From assembly GCF_016650035.1 (NCBI RefSeq), contig NZ_JAENWM010000019.1:1-50647 (forward strand): a stretch of 50,647 bases of DNA. Reading direction: 5' to 3'. This document shows, piece by piece, positions 42,507 through 50,647 of this stretch. A model generated the notes under the pieces. It made no database searches, was not told the DNA's origin, and saw only the letters and a list, made by a program, of their open reading frames with translations. The translations under genes and the position numbers were made by a program. Position 1 is the first letter of the stretch. Each line of letters opens with the position of its first letter. This DNA comes from Clostridium sp. Its GTDB lineage: Bacteria; Bacillota; Clostridia; Clostridiales; Clostridiaceae.

Positions 42507-43475
42507 TTATTTTTTGAATTTTATCTCAATAATCTTTGATTTAAGCGCTTTTACTGAGCCATCATCTAGACTATATAAAAATTTGATTATTTCTTTATTA
42601 CTAGAATTTAAACTTTTAACATCATTATATCTACCTGGGGATACTATCATTACATCCGATCTTTGTATTAAATCTTCAAGTTCATTATGCTCACTCGTGT
42701 TGGAGTATTCTATTTGAATTTCGGATAATCCAGCTTTTTCTAATGCTCCTTTTATTTTAATCATAAATTCTTTAGATATACATACAAATCCAAACTTTGT
42801 ACTGTTACCATATCTAGCAATTTTAACTATCGGTTGCAAATCTGGAGTTATAGCAACTCCTAATATTTCTTTGTTAAGACCAATCGTTAAATTTGCAACC
42901 TCATTAATATGATTAAAAGTAGTTATTATAAACTCAGCAGATTTAATCTTTTCTTTCGATTCTTCATTCATCTGTATTAGATCAGTGATGGTTAAGGCAA
43001 CTACGTTCATATTGCTATTAATACTAAGTTGCTTACTAAACGCTCTAGATTGTTCTATATTGCACTCTATATATACTACTTCGATTTTGTCCATAATTTC
43101 TTTTTTTTCATTTATCCTTTGAGTTACTAAGTCTAAGAACTCTTCTGGATTCATTCCAGTTTCAAAAGCTTGCTCTATTCCTAAATCAACAAATTTCAAT
43201 ATCTTATTTTTTATGTCTTGCTTTTCTAAGACATCAGTTTCTTCAACTACAAAGGTTCCCTTACCTTGATAAGATTTAAGTGCCCCATCTTGTTCCAAGT
43301 CATTATATGCTGCACTTACAGTATTTCTACTTACTTTTAACCTTTGAGACAATTCACGTTCTGTAGGCATTTTTGTTCCAACGCTTAGAACCCCTTTTTT
43401 TATTTCATTTCTAATCTGTTTTCTAACTTGAATATAAAGTGGCACTCCACTTTTTTTATCTAATTCGATATTAAT
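42507..43475 (-). CDS. GntR-family regulator of the glutamate fermentation operon
   Basis: 322 residues if started at ATT (43475). The N-terminal winged helix holds SGVPLYIQVRKQIRNEI and MPTERELSQRLKVSRNTVSAAYNDLEQDG. A linker helix follows (about 80-125), then a C-terminal domain of about 190 residues that resembles a small-molecule-binding fold, ligand unknown. AGGAGG (43484-43489) lies exactly eight bases before the ATT. The alternative GTG at 43445 has no good SD and would cut off NIELDKKSG, which is normal for GntR N-termini. An in-frame stop at 43488 excludes earlier starts. It probably autoregulates at 43498-43518. Confidence 0.88.
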   Translation of the reverse strand: MNIELDKKSGVPLYIQVRKQIRNEIKKGVLSVGTKMPTERELSQRLKVSRNTVSAAYNDLEQDGALKSYQGKGTFVVEETDVLEKQDIKNKILKFVDLGIEQAFETGMNPEEFLDLVTQRINEKKEIMDKIEVVYIECNIEQSRAFSKQLSINSNMNVVALTITDLIQMNEESKEKIKSAEFIITTFNHINEVANLTIGLNKEILGVAITPDLQPIVKIARYGNSTKFGFVCISKEFMIKIKGALEKAGLSEIQIEYSNTSEHNELEDLIQRSDVMIVSPGRYNDVKSLNSSNKEIIKFLYSLDDGSVKALKSKIIEIKFKK

Positions 43476-43497
43476 AGAAACCCCCTCCTAAGCAAAT

Positions 43498-43518
43498 TGG
43501 ATTAATGGACTAATCCAT
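43498..43518. promoter_or_regulatory. GntR operator palindrome
   Basis: TGGATTA-ATGGAC-TAATCCA (43498-43517) is a perfect 7-bp inverted repeat, overlapped by a second one, ATGGA-CTAA-TCCAT (43505-43518). It sits at the predicted transcription start of the operon, between the -10 box and the SD, where a repressor would block initiation. Confidence 0.6.
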
Positions 43519-43545
43519 TCATATATATAGTACCATGCGGTCCAA
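43518..43545 (-). promoter_or_regulatory. Candidate promoter of the glutamate fermentation operon
   Basis: TTGGAC (43540-43545) and TATGAA (43518-43523) with a 16-base spacer on the minus strand. The -10 box is weak and a TATATA run lies nearby, so the exact box is uncertain. The leader to the ATT start would be under 40 bases. Confidence 0.35.
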
Positions 43546-43765
43546 TGCACATCAATATCCCTTATAGAGTGTTTGTAACTGTCTTTAGTGTTATAAGTGA
43601 ATTAAGCTTCATTATCTAGCTTATCCTTACACATAATTCAATTTCAATCTATAATGATAATCTTTTGATTTTTTTATGAAAAGTTTTGTTATAAGGTTTT
43701 GATTTTATGGTTATAATTTTAAATTAATAATATTAAAATAGTATATAGATGCAAAGGGGGCCCAT

Positions 43766-44545
43766 ATGGCAAATAAAAATTTCTCTGTTATTATATATAT
43801 TTTAAGTTCTATTTTAGTGCTAACTCTTTCATTATTTATTTATACAATCATTAGAAATAATCCTAATTTAAAGGCAGATGATGAATTAACTTTATCAAAA
43901 TATAATGCGGAGAAAGTCTATAATGATTACACTGATAAACCTTCAAAAATAGCAACTTACACCAACACTAATAATGACCCCTTTAGTGTGGGCCTTAGTA
44001 GTGCAGATGTAGTTCTTGAATTCCTAAGTAACTCTTATGGGATTACTTATAAAGCTATATTTAACGAAGATGAAGCTAAAAATATAAGTTCCAGAGTTAC
44101 CTTAGAAGAATATTCTAATTCGTATCTTCCGAAATTTAATTTTTCAAAAGATACTTTAATAACCCCCACTAGTGGCAGTAATGCAACTTCAATCTTTATA
44201 ACTTTTAATGATGATGCCTCCTCAAATTTTTTATATGAAAATGGAGAATATTATCATTATAGAGGACTTCAAGTGGATAAAGATAATAATACCCCCGTAA
44301 AGCTTTCTAATGTTATAGTACAATTTATTAATGGTAACATTACTAATGACGAAACTTTAACTCTCTCTGAAAATTACGGTGACGGACTACTTTTTCGTGG
44401 TGGAAAGGTTTCACAAATTAAATGGTCTAGGCAAAAATATTCTGAAATAAGTCTTAAAACTGAAACAGGTGGTGAAGTTTTGCTGAATCCCGGTGCAACA
44501 TGGTGGATTTTTGTTAATAAAGACCGCTCTGTGGCTTACGATTAA
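43766..44545 (+). CDS. DUF3048-family membrane-anchored protein
   Basis: 259 residues. One N-terminal membrane helix (about 8-28) has no lipobox Cys, so it is an anchor rather than a lipoprotein signal. The external part resembles DUF3048 (B. subtilis YerB): SSADVVLEFLSNSYGITYKAIFN near the start, YHYRGLQVDKDNNTPVKLSNVIVQF, GDGLLFRGGKVSQIKWSR and LNPGATWWIFV near the end. It is somewhat shorter than typical YerB proteins. Function unknown; a cell-surface role is likely. AAAGGGGGG precedes the ATG. It is divergent from the GntR operon. Confidence 0.8.
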   Translation: MANKNFSVIIYILSSILVLTLSLFIYTIIRNNPNLKADDELTLSKYNAEKVYNDYTDKPSKIATYTNTNNDPFSVGLSSADVVLEFLSNSYGITYKAIFNEDEAKNISSRVTLEEYSNSYLPKFNFSKDTLITPTSGSNATSIFITFNDDASSNFLYENGEYYHYRGLQVDKDNNTPVKLSNVIVQFINGNITNDETLTLSENYGDGLLFRGGKVSQIKWSRQKYSEISLKTETGGEVLLNPGATWWIFVNKDRSVAYD

Positions 44546-44593
44546 TACCACGCTACAAATTGGCACTATATATAAAGTTCAATTCAAAATAAA

Positions 44594-44619
44594 ACACATA
44601 TTATTAACATAATATGTGT
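44594..44619. terminator. Bidirectional terminator between DUF3048 and cwlD
   Basis: ACACATATTAT/ATAATATGTGT, 11-bp stem with a 4-nt loop. It is flanked by T-rich runs on both strands, as expected between convergent genes. Confidence 0.75.
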
Positions 44620-44645
44620 TTTTACTATAGATATTATTTAATTAT

Positions 44646-45401
44646 TTACTCAGTAGTTCCATTAATATAAAATTCCCCTACGGATTTACTTATGGATTCT
44701 GCTATCTTTTCTTGATATATATCAGATTTTAATTTTTGTTCCTCTTCGTAATTTGATAAAAATCCACACTCCACAATCACACTTGGCATATTGTCATTTT
44801 CTCTTAATATCCTATAAGCATTTTTAGCAGGTTTTTGCACTCTCTTATTGCTACCATCTAAATCCTCCCTAAGGTTCTTCTGAATTACCCCCGCTAATAT
44901 CACACTGTCCTTATAATCCGAATACCATACTTGCGCCCCATAATATTTACTCTGAGTAAAATAATTTAAATGAATGCTGATAAACATATCACAACTAGTA
45001 GATTCCTTCAAATTACACCTGTTAATTAAGTCTTCAATATATTTACCTCTTATTGTTCCACTATTTAAATAAAGTCCTGTGTCATCCTCTCTTGTCATTA
45101 CTACCTCATAACCGGATTTTTGCAAATAAACTTTAAGTTTTGTTGCTATGCTTAAATTTATATTCTTTTCTACAGTACCATTTTTAGAGCTTGTTCCACC
45201 ATCCATCCCTCCATGACCAGCATCAATGAGTATTTTTTTAATACCTGTTTGTACTCTCCTGTTAGTATACATAGTTTCTTTTGAAAGATTTATATTTACA
45301 CCTATAAAGCTTGCCATCGCTATAATAATTACTACCACAACAGCTGTTAATTTATTGTTTCTATATTTCAATCTACCCACCCTTTTATTTATTGCTATCA
45401 T
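44646..45401 (-). CDS. cwlD: N-acetylmuramoyl-L-alanine amidase, CwlD-like
   Basis: 251 residues. One N-terminal membrane helix (about 18-37) is followed by an Amidase_3 domain. Zinc ligands are His63 (IDAGHGGMDGG), Glu78 (VEKNINLSIA) and the His in MFISIHLNYF; the catalytic Glu is in VIVECGFLSN. In spore formers CwlD removes stem peptides so that muramic-delta-lactam can form in the cortex. Another vegetative amidase of this family cannot be ruled out, but size and layout match CwlD. Confidence 0.85.
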   Translation of the reverse strand: MIAINKRVGRLKYRNNKLTAVVVVIIIAMASFIGVNINLSKETMYTNRRVQTGIKKILIDAGHGGMDGGTSSKNGTVEKNINLSIATKLKVYLQKSGYEVVMTREDDTGLYLNSGTIRGKYIEDLINRCNLKESTSCDMFISIHLNYFTQSKYYGAQVWYSDYKDSVILAGVIQKNLREDLDGSNKRVQKPAKNAYRILRENDNMPSVIVECGFLSNYEEEQKLKSDIYQEKIAESISKSVGEFYINGTTE

Positions 45402-45496
45402 TAATTTTATTCAAGTTACACATGATTTATTATTATTTATATGAATACTCAAGTGTAATGGGAATAAATAAATTTAAGTACACGTTTCAAGGCACA

Positions 45497-45534
45497 ATAA
45501 AAACACCAACTAAAAAATTAGTTGGTGTTTTTAT
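45497..45534. terminator. Terminator of the Na/Pi cotransporter gene
   Basis: ATAAAAACACCAACTAA and its complement form a 17-bp stem with an AAAA loop, with T-runs on both strands. It lies 17 bases past the stop codon at 45552. Confidence 0.8.
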
Positions 45535-45551
45535 TTATATATTAAATTGTC

Positions 45552-47168
45552 TTATTTGTATAATACTACTTCAGCTATATTGGTTGAATGATCTCCTATT
45601 CTCTCAAAATTGCTTATGAGGTCTAGGAACATAGTCCCAACCGTTGCACCGCAGGAATGATTATTTAATCTTCTTATATGCGAAGCTCTTAGCTCTTTTT
45701 CTAAGCTATCAATCCTATTTTCTATTGCAACCATAGATTCTGCTTTTTTAATATCATTATTTTCAAAACTTTCAATACTAAACTCTAGTGCATTCACCAC
45801 GTATTTATACATTCCATCTAGCTCATCTAAAGCCTCTTCAGAGAACTTTAAATTCTTTTGAAGCTTTTCACTAGTCAAGTCTGCTATGTTTTCAGCATGG
45901 TCTCCTATACGCTCTATATCATTTACAACATTAAACATAGAGGTTACTATTATAGTTTGTTGTTCTGACAATTGAATCGTAGAAAGTTTTACCAAATATG
46001 AAGTAATTTCATCTTCAAGTAAATTTATTAATTTTTCATTTTTATAAACAGTTTTTAACTTCTTTTCATCATTATTTACAAAACACATCATAGCAAGCTT
46101 TACATTATCTTTTGCTAAATTAGCCATTCTAACAACCTCTTTTGTAGTTTGACCAACTGCAATAACTGGTGTTTCTAGTAATCTGTCATCTATATACTTA
46201 ACACCCATTGTTTGAACCTCATCTTCTCCAGGTATTATTTTATTAACAAGGAAAACAAAATATCTTATAAATGGAACCATAATTATTGTATTTGCTATGT
46301 TAAATATAGTATGAGCATTTGCTATTTGTCTTTTTACATCTGAAGCTCCACCTAGAGATATGGACTGTACAAATTGTATTAGAGGATGCATTAATGGTAT
46401 AAAAATTATCGTGCCAAATATATTAAACATTATATGTATTAGAGCTGCTTTTTTAGCAGTTCTTGAAGTTCCTATGCTTGATAATAAAGCTGTTATACAT
46501 GTACCTATATTATTACCAAATAAAATCGGCACTGCTACAGCAAGTGGAAGCGCTCCTGTAGAGGCTAATGCCACCAAAATACCAGTCGATGCGGAAGAAC
46601 TTTGAATCACCGCTGTCATCAAAGCACCTGTTAATATTCCTAATAAAGCATTACCTTCTAATTTCATTATTAAAGTTGTAAATGCTGAAGACTCTGCTAG
46701 TGGGGCCATAGTATTCTTCATTAATTCCATGCCTAGAAATAAAATACCAAAACCTAATATAATATTACCTATTTCCCTAGATTTCTTACCTTTTGAAAAT
46801 AGTATTGTTAAAGATCCTATACCTAAAAATATTGGTATTACAGCATCAAGCTTAAATGCAATTAATTGTGCTGTTACAGTAGTTCCAATATTAGCTCCCA
46901 TAATAACCGCTGCAGCTTGATAAAGATTCATAAGCCCTGCATTAACAAAACCTACTACCATTACCGTGGTTGCACTACTACTTTGGATAACCGTTGTTAT
47001 TATAGCTCCTGTAGCTACCCCTTTGACTGGATTAGATGTTATTTTTTCAAATATCTTCTTAAGTTTTTCACCTGAGGCATTTTCTAAACCATCACCCATA
47101 AGTTTCATTCCATATAAGAATAACCCCAGTCCACCAAAAAGACCTATAATCATATTTATAACATACAT
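45552..47168 (-). CDS. Na/Pi cotransporter family protein with PhoU domain
   Basis: 538 residues. Two Na/Pi-cotransporter repeats carry the paired QSSSATTVMVVGF (about 62) and QSSSASTGILVALA (about 190) motifs, with about eight membrane helices between 1 and 310. The C-terminal 200 residues form a helical PhoU-like domain with the tell-tale NVVNDIERIGDHAENIADL and LISNFERIGDHSTNIAEVV. This architecture is like E. coli YjbB and probably exports or balances phosphate. It is a single-gene unit. Confidence 0.9.
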   Translation of the reverse strand: MYVINMIIGLFGGLGLFLYGMKLMGDGLENASGEKLKKIFEKITSNPVKGVATGAIITTVIQSSSATTVMVVGFVNAGLMNLYQAAAVIMGANIGTTVTAQLIAFKLDAVIPIFLGIGSLTILFSKGKKSREIGNIILGFGILFLGMELMKNTMAPLAESSAFTTLIMKLEGNALLGILTGALMTAVIQSSSASTGILVALASTGALPLAVAVPILFGNNIGTCITALLSSIGTSRTAKKAALIHIMFNIFGTIIFIPLMHPLIQFVQSISLGGASDVKRQIANAHTIFNIANTIIMVPFIRYFVFLVNKIIPGEDEVQTMGVKYIDDRLLETPVIAVGQTTKEVVRMANLAKDNVKLAMMCFVNNDEKKLKTVYKNEKLINLLEDEITSYLVKLSTIQLSEQQTIIVTSMFNVVNDIERIGDHAENIADLTSEKLQKNLKFSEEALDELDGMYKYVVNALEFSIESFENNDIKKAESMVAIENRIDSLEKELRASHIRRLNNHSCGATVGTMFLDLISNFERIGDHSTNIAEVVLYK

Positions 47169-47398
47169 AAAACCCCTCCATATTTTTATCTATCGCGAGT
47201 ATTTTTATCTATCCCAAATGTCCTAGTAATACGTATATATAATACTATAGCTTTAAAGTCTATGTTAAGTGATTTATATCATATTTAACATGAACTTTAT
47301 TATTCTTAACACAAACATAACATAGAAACTCTTTACTTTTTGATTGTATTACTATTAGGAGCTTATGTGCTAATTTTATTAATCTAAACAAAAAAAAA

Positions 47399-47429
47399 GG
47401 AATATACGCCTTTTCCAAGTGTATATCCC
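47399..47429 (-). terminator. Terminator of rplM-rpsI
   Basis: GGGATATAC pairs with GTATATTCC on the minus strand, followed by T8. It begins 18 bases past the rpsI stop. Confidence 0.8.
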
Positions 47430-47447
47430 TTCCTATGTACAAGACTA

Positions 47448-47840
47448 TTATCTCTTTGAGAATTGAGATGCTTTTCTTGCTTTTTTAAGACCATATTTCT
47501 TTCTTTCTTTCATTCTTGGATCTCTTGTTAAAAATCCTGCTTTTTTAAGTTCTGGTCTTAAAGTTTCATCAGCTTTAAGTAGTGATCTAGAAATTCCGTG
47601 TCTTATTGCTCCAGCTTGACCTGTATATCCACCACCGTGCACATTTACTAAAATATCAAATTTATCTTTAGTTCCTGTGAGTACTAGTGGTTGATTAACT
47701 ATAAGCATTAAAGTTTCTAATCCAAAATAATTTTCTATGTTTCTTTTATTTATAACAATTTTACCTTCTCCAGGTATAAGTCTAACTCTAGCAACTGATT
47801 TCTTTCTTCTTCCTGTTCCTATATATTGAACCTTTGCCAT
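47448..47840 (-). CDS. rpsI: 30S ribosomal protein S9
   Basis: 130 residues, normal length. [18 protein letters not shown] at the start, [23 protein letters not shown] in the middle and the basic tail ending [12 protein letters not shown], which reaches the ribosomal P site. It follows rplM by 24 bases, the universal order in Firmicutes. Confidence 0.98.
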   Translation of the reverse strand: MAKVQYIGTGRRKKSVARVRLIPGEGKIVINKRNIENYFGLETLMLIVNQPLVLTGTKDKFDILVNVHGGGYTGQAGAIRHGISRSLLKADETLRPELKKAGFLTRDPRMKERKKYGLKKARKASQFSKR

Positions 47841-47864
47841 TATATTTCCTCCCCTCTAAGTTGA

Positions 47865-48299
47865 TTAGTATTTAAGAACTAGTGTTTGTGGATTTTGTGC
47901 CTGGTTTTTATGTTCTGGTCCTCTATAAACTGTCATTTTTTTAATTGTTTGACGGCCTAATGGTCCTTTTGGAAGCATTCTTCTTACTGCCTCTTCAAAT
48001 ATAAACTCTGGTTTTTTAACCATTGCTATTCTATATGGAACTTCTTTTAATCCACCTGGATAAAAAGAGTGATGTCTTAACATTTTTTGGTCTAATTTCT
48101 TACCAGTTAAAACGATCTTTTCAGCATTTATTACAATGACAAAGTCACCTGTATCAACGCTTGGTGTAAATGTTGGTTTGTGCTTTCCTCTGAGGATTGA
48201 AGCTATTTGACTAGCTGCTCTTCCTAAAACTAATCCTTCTAAGTCTACAACGAACCAATTTCTTTCTACTTCTAACGGTTTTGCTAAGTATGATTTCAT
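47865..48299 (-). CDS. rplM: 50S ribosomal protein L13
   Basis: 144 residues. [48 protein letters not shown] and the C-terminal [10 protein letters not shown]...[13 protein letters not shown] are diagnostic. The start is the ATG at 48299 after GGGAGGG; the in-frame extension to 48326 would place the SD inside the gene. It is the first gene of the rplM-rpsI unit, with its own promoter and a structured leader. Confidence 0.98.
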   Translation of the reverse strand: MKSYLAKPLEVERNWFVVDLEGLVLGRAASQIASILRGKHKPTFTPSVDTGDFVIVINAEKIVLTGKKLDQKMLRHHSFYPGGLKEVPYRIAMVKKPEFIFEEAVRRMLPKGPLGRQTIKKMTVYRGPEHKNQAQNPQTLVLKY

Positions 48300-48390
48300 T
48301 ATTTTCCCTCCCTGAACTTTTAACAATTGAATTTCTATGCTAAAGATCCGGGGCTAGTGGATCTTATTACACGATAACATATACAAACAT
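48300..48390 (-). promoter_or_regulatory. rplM leader, possible L13 autoregulatory RNA
   Basis: The leader contains AAGATCC (48343-48349) paired with GGATCTT (48359-48365) around a GC-rich loop. Firmicutes carry an L13-leader RNA motif here that lets L13 control its own operon. The hairpin fits in place, but I could not check it against the motif model. Confidence 0.5.
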
Positions 48391-48395
48391 TAATA

Positions 48396-48424
48396 AGTAT
48401 AATACATTCTACCGGGTGTGTCAA
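48396..48424 (-). promoter_or_regulatory. Promoter of rplM-rpsI
   Basis: TTGACA (48419-48424) and TATACT (48396-48401) with an exact 17-base spacer on the minus strand. Transcription would begin near 48388, just before the leader hairpin. Confidence 0.85.
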
Positions 48425-48462
48425 TGCTTTTACGCAGGATATTACCCTTTTTAGTGATTTAT

Positions 48463-49197
48463 TTAATAAAAAACCTCTTCTAAACATAATCCGCAGGCCG
48501 GTGCTGATTTTCCAGCCTTTGCTCTCTGCTTTGATTCGATTATATCTTTAATTTCAACAGGTTTGATTTTTCCTTCTCCAACTCGAATTAGTGCACCTAC
48601 TATTATTCTAACCATATTATATAAAAAACCATCAGCGGCAATATATATTTCTATTAAATCTCCATTTTTTATAATATCTAGCCTTGTGATAGTTCTTACA
48701 GAAGTTTTCACAGAACTACCTAGATTTCTAAATGCAGAAAAATCATGAGTGCCCATAAAATACTGCGTAGCAAGTTTCATGGCCCCTAGGTCTAATATTC
48801 TTTTATGATTATATATGTAATTGCGTCCTACTGCAATAGACTCACGCCTATTAAGTATAGAGTATCTATAGATTTTACCTGTAGAATCATACCTTGCATG
48901 AAATTCATGTGGAACCTCAGAACAATGTAAAATTACAATATCTAATGGAAGTTTACTATTAATAGCTCCTCTAAACTTTTCCGCAGATATAATGCTACTG
49001 GTATAAAAGTTACCTGTATAGCCCCTTGCATGAACTCCTGCATCTGTTCTACTAGAACCAATTATTTTAGTTTCTTCCCGCGTAATTTCGTAAATAGCAA
49101 TCTCTACTTTTTCTTGAATAGTTATGGCATTCTTTTGTATTTGCCAACCCGAATAATTAGTTCCATCATATTCTATTATAATCTTTATATTTCTCAA
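48463..49197 (-). CDS. truA: tRNA pseudouridine synthase A
   Basis: 244 residues. It converts U38-40 in tRNA anticodon stems to pseudouridine. IIIEYDGTNYSGWQIQ at the N-terminus and the catalytic Asp52 in SSRTDAGVHARG are diagnostic. The start is most likely the TTG at 49197, nine bases after AAGGA, giving MRNIKIIIEYDG. A longer frame to 49281 would overlap ecfT by 47 bases. It is part of the conserved ecfA-ecfT-truA-rplM-rpsI block. Confidence 0.95.
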   Translation of the reverse strand: MRNIKIIIEYDGTNYSGWQIQKNAITIQEKVEIAIYEITREETKIIGSSRTDAGVHARGYTGNFYTSSIISAEKFRGAINSKLPLDIVILHCSEVPHEFHARYDSTGKIYRYSILNRRESIAVGRNYIYNHKRILDLGAMKLATQYFMGTHDFSAFRNLGSSVKTSVRTITRLDIIKNGDLIEIYIAADGFLYNMVRIIVGALIRVGEGKIKPVEIKDIIESKQRAKAGKSAPACGLCLEEVFY

Positions 49198-49234
49198 GAT
49201 TTCACATCCTTTTCTATTTATAGGAAACAGAATA

Positions 49235-50032
49235 TTATGTTCTGCTAACAATAGTAATAACAAATAGAATTGCGAATGCAAAACTTGCTACAAAATCTTT
49301 TGTTGTTATCTTTAACTCTTTCATTCTTGTTCTTCCTTCTCCACCTTTATAGCACCTTGATTCCATAGCCATTGCAAGTTCATCTGCTCGTCTAAATGAG
49401 CTTATAAACAAGGGTACTAAAATAGGAATTAAACTTTTAGCTCGACTTATTAAATTCCCAGACTCGAAATCAGCACCTCTTGCCATTTGTGCTTTCATTA
49501 TTTTATCAGTCTCATCCATAAGAGTAGGAATGAATCTAAGTGCAATAGTCATCATCATTGCAAGCTCATGGGCTGGCACACCTATTCTTTTAAATGGATT
49601 AAGCAGTCTCTCTATACCATCAGTGAGCTCTATAGGAGACGTTGTGAGTGTTAGTATTGATGTTCCAATAATTAAAAACACTAATCTAATTATCATAAAG
49701 GCTGCGATTATTAAACCTTCTTTATATACAGTTATAAATTTCCATCTCCAAATTTCTTCAGTTCCACTAGTCATAAAAATGTTCAATATCGCTGTAATAA
49801 GTAACAATACAAAAATAGGCTTTAGCCCCTTGTATATATATTTAGGAGATAAATTAGCTATCATTATGGTTGACAAAATAAATATAAATATAAATAGATA
49901 ACCTAAAAAATTATTTACTAGAAATAGGTTAACAATAAATAGTAGAGATATGAGTATTTTAAACCTTGGATCTAATTTATGTACAAAAGAATCTCCTGGC
50001 ATATATTGACCTATTGTAATATCTTTAATCAT
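49235..50032 (-). CDS. ecfT: ECF transporter transmembrane subunit EcfT
   Basis: 265 residues with about five or six membrane helices. IGQYMPGDSFVHKLDPRFKIL at the N-terminus and the coupling motif AQMARGADFESG near residue 180 (ARG box) are typical. It couples ATP hydrolysis by EcfA1/EcfA2 to movement of S-components for vitamins and metals. It lies 77 bases after the ATPase gene. Confidence 0.95.
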   Translation of the reverse strand: MIKDITIGQYMPGDSFVHKLDPRFKILISLLFIVNLFLVNNFLGYLFIFIFILSTIMIANLSPKYIYKGLKPIFVLLLITAILNIFMTSGTEEIWRWKFITVYKEGLIIAAFMIIRLVFLIIGTSILTLTTSPIELTDGIERLLNPFKRIGVPAHELAMMMTIALRFIPTLMDETDKIMKAQMARGADFESGNLISRAKSLIPILVPLFISSFRRADELAMAMESRCYKGGEGRTRMKELKITTKDFVASFAFAILFVITIVSRT

Positions 50033-50109
50033 ACAAATTCCTCCAATGTGTTGAAAGACCCGAATACTACTGTTATAAATGGCATCTTATTGGGATAAAA
50101 GAATTTATA

Positions 50110-50647
50110 CTAGTCCGCCCTTAATATTCTAAGCAATTCTCGCTTAGCTTTTTCTACAGTAAATGTATCCTCGGATACATCGAATCCTTTGCTACGTAGT
50201 TCTCTAATTAGATAGGTAACCTGTGGTACTGCAAGCCCTACATTTTCTAATACTTGTATTTCCTTAAATATCTTCGCGGGAGTTCCATCTAGAATGCAAG
50301 TTCCCTCGTCCATTACTATAATTCTGTTTGCAACCTTTGCAACATCTTCCATACTGTGAGACACTAAAATTATAGTCATATTATTCTCTTTGTATAGCTG
50401 AACAATTTTACTTAATATATCATCTCTTCCTTTTGGGTCAAGTCCTGCTGTTGGTTCATCAAGAATTAAAATTGCTGGCTGCATAGCAACTACTCCTGCA
50501 ATGGCGACTCTTCTCTTTTGACCACCACTTATTTCAAAAGGTGATTTATCCTTGTATTCTTCGTAATCTAGTCCTACTATTTTCATAGCTCTTTGAACTC
50601 TTTTATTTATTTCATCATTATCAAGACCTAAATTGTGTGGTCCAAAA
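50110..50647 (-). CDS. ecfA2: ECF transporter ATP-binding protein EcfA2, 5' part outside the window
   Basis: The visible 178 residues are the C-terminal part of an ABC ATPase. The frame runs to the window edge without a start; the first residues seen are [13 protein letters not shown], typical of EcfA2. The signature [13 protein letters not shown], Walker [13 protein letters not shown] and the H-loop LVSHSMEDV are all present; Walker A is beyond the edge. It drives EcfT-based uptake of vitamins. An internal ATG at 50586 is not the start. Confidence 0.93.
   Translation of the reverse strand, partial: FGPHNLGLDNDEINKRVQRAMKIVGLDYEEYKDKSPFEISGGQKRRVAIAGVVAMQPAILILDEPTAGLDPKGRDDILSKIVQLYKENNMTIILVSHSMEDVAKVANRIIVMDEGTCILDGTPAKIFKEIQVLENVGLAVPQVTYLIRELRSKGFDVSEDTFTVEKAKRELLRILRAD

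Noticed and set aside
43519-43765. Possible cobalamin riboswitch before the B12-dependent glutamate mutase operon
   Set aside because: I found no B12-box or aptamer core; the leader from the likely promoter is under 40 bases.
47260-47442. Open frame of 60 codons on the minus strand
   Set aside because: It covers the rpsI terminator and has no SD or family resemblance.
1-50647. CRISPR arrays, complete insertion sequences, phage genes, tRNA or rRNA genes
   Set aside because: No regularly spaced repeats with unique spacers, no transposase or integrase frames, and no cloverleaf or rRNA sequence were recognised.

Overview
The window is low-GC, spore-former-type Clostridium DNA (Clostridium sensu stricto by gene content; I cannot name a species). 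The evidence is a glmS ribozyme, ferredoxin-dependent 2-oxoacid oxidation, butyrate kinase/phosphotransbutyrylase, the coenzyme-B12 methylaspartate route of glutamate fermentation, CwlD and a SleB-type hydrolase, and Gram-positive promoters and AGGAGG ribosome sites. Almost everything is on the minus strand. Only three protein genes are read on the plus strand (24574, 25799, 43766).

Layout. 1-1585 is gene-free and holds an unidentified structured sequence at the edge, repeated terminator-like hairpins and short repeated boxes. 1586-3836 is glmS with its self-cleaving ribozyme and a near-perfect promoter. 3932-10760 is a mannitol-type PTS operon (mtlR, EIICBA, 1-phosphofructokinase, sorbitol/sorbose-phosphate-type dehydrogenase, a dedicated HPr). 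10845-12265 is glmM. 12491-13446 is a DUF2089/SHOCT-like pair. 13685-14014 is a long repeated inverted structure. 14020-20552 is an energy-conserving 2-oxoacid module (vorDABC, a P-loop ATPase, buk-ptb-buk). 20593-24249 is a COG2509 flavoprotein, cdaR and cdaA. 24574-26438 has an orphan membrane protein and a c-di-AMP riboswitch reading into a SleB-type hydrolase. 26443-27863 has a thioredoxin reductase lacking NADPH motifs and thioredoxin. 27883-30817 has a TPR membrane protein, a zinc anti-sigma factor and an ECF sigma factor. 30946-43545 is a complete glutamate-to-acetate-plus-pyruvate pathway with its own GntR regulator. 43766-47168 has a DUF3048 protein, CwlD and a Na/Pi cotransporter. 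47399-50647 is the conserved rpsI-rplM-truA-ecfT-ecfA segment.

How the genes work together. The glutamate pathway is complete: glutamate mutase (sigma, L, epsilon), methylaspartate ammonia-lyase, two-subunit mesaconase, and a citramalate/citrate lyase complex (D, E, F) with its activation enzymes (C, X, G). The vor-ptb-buk block can convert 2-oxoacids through acyl-CoA and acyl phosphate to ATP. The usual Firmicutes cdaA-cdaR-glmM-glmS order is kept, but catabolic operons sit between its members. c-di-AMP made by CdaA may be sensed about 1.5 kb away by the riboswitch.

Most interesting points: two genes (the sleB-like gene and gntR) that appear to start at ATT; an aptamer whose 3' end doubles as the ribosome site; a mannitol PTS operon whose enzymes predict a fructose-1-phosphate route; a likely ferredoxin-dependent thioredoxin reductase; and several unexplained repeats. 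All assignments come from reading sequence and recalled family features; no database search was run.
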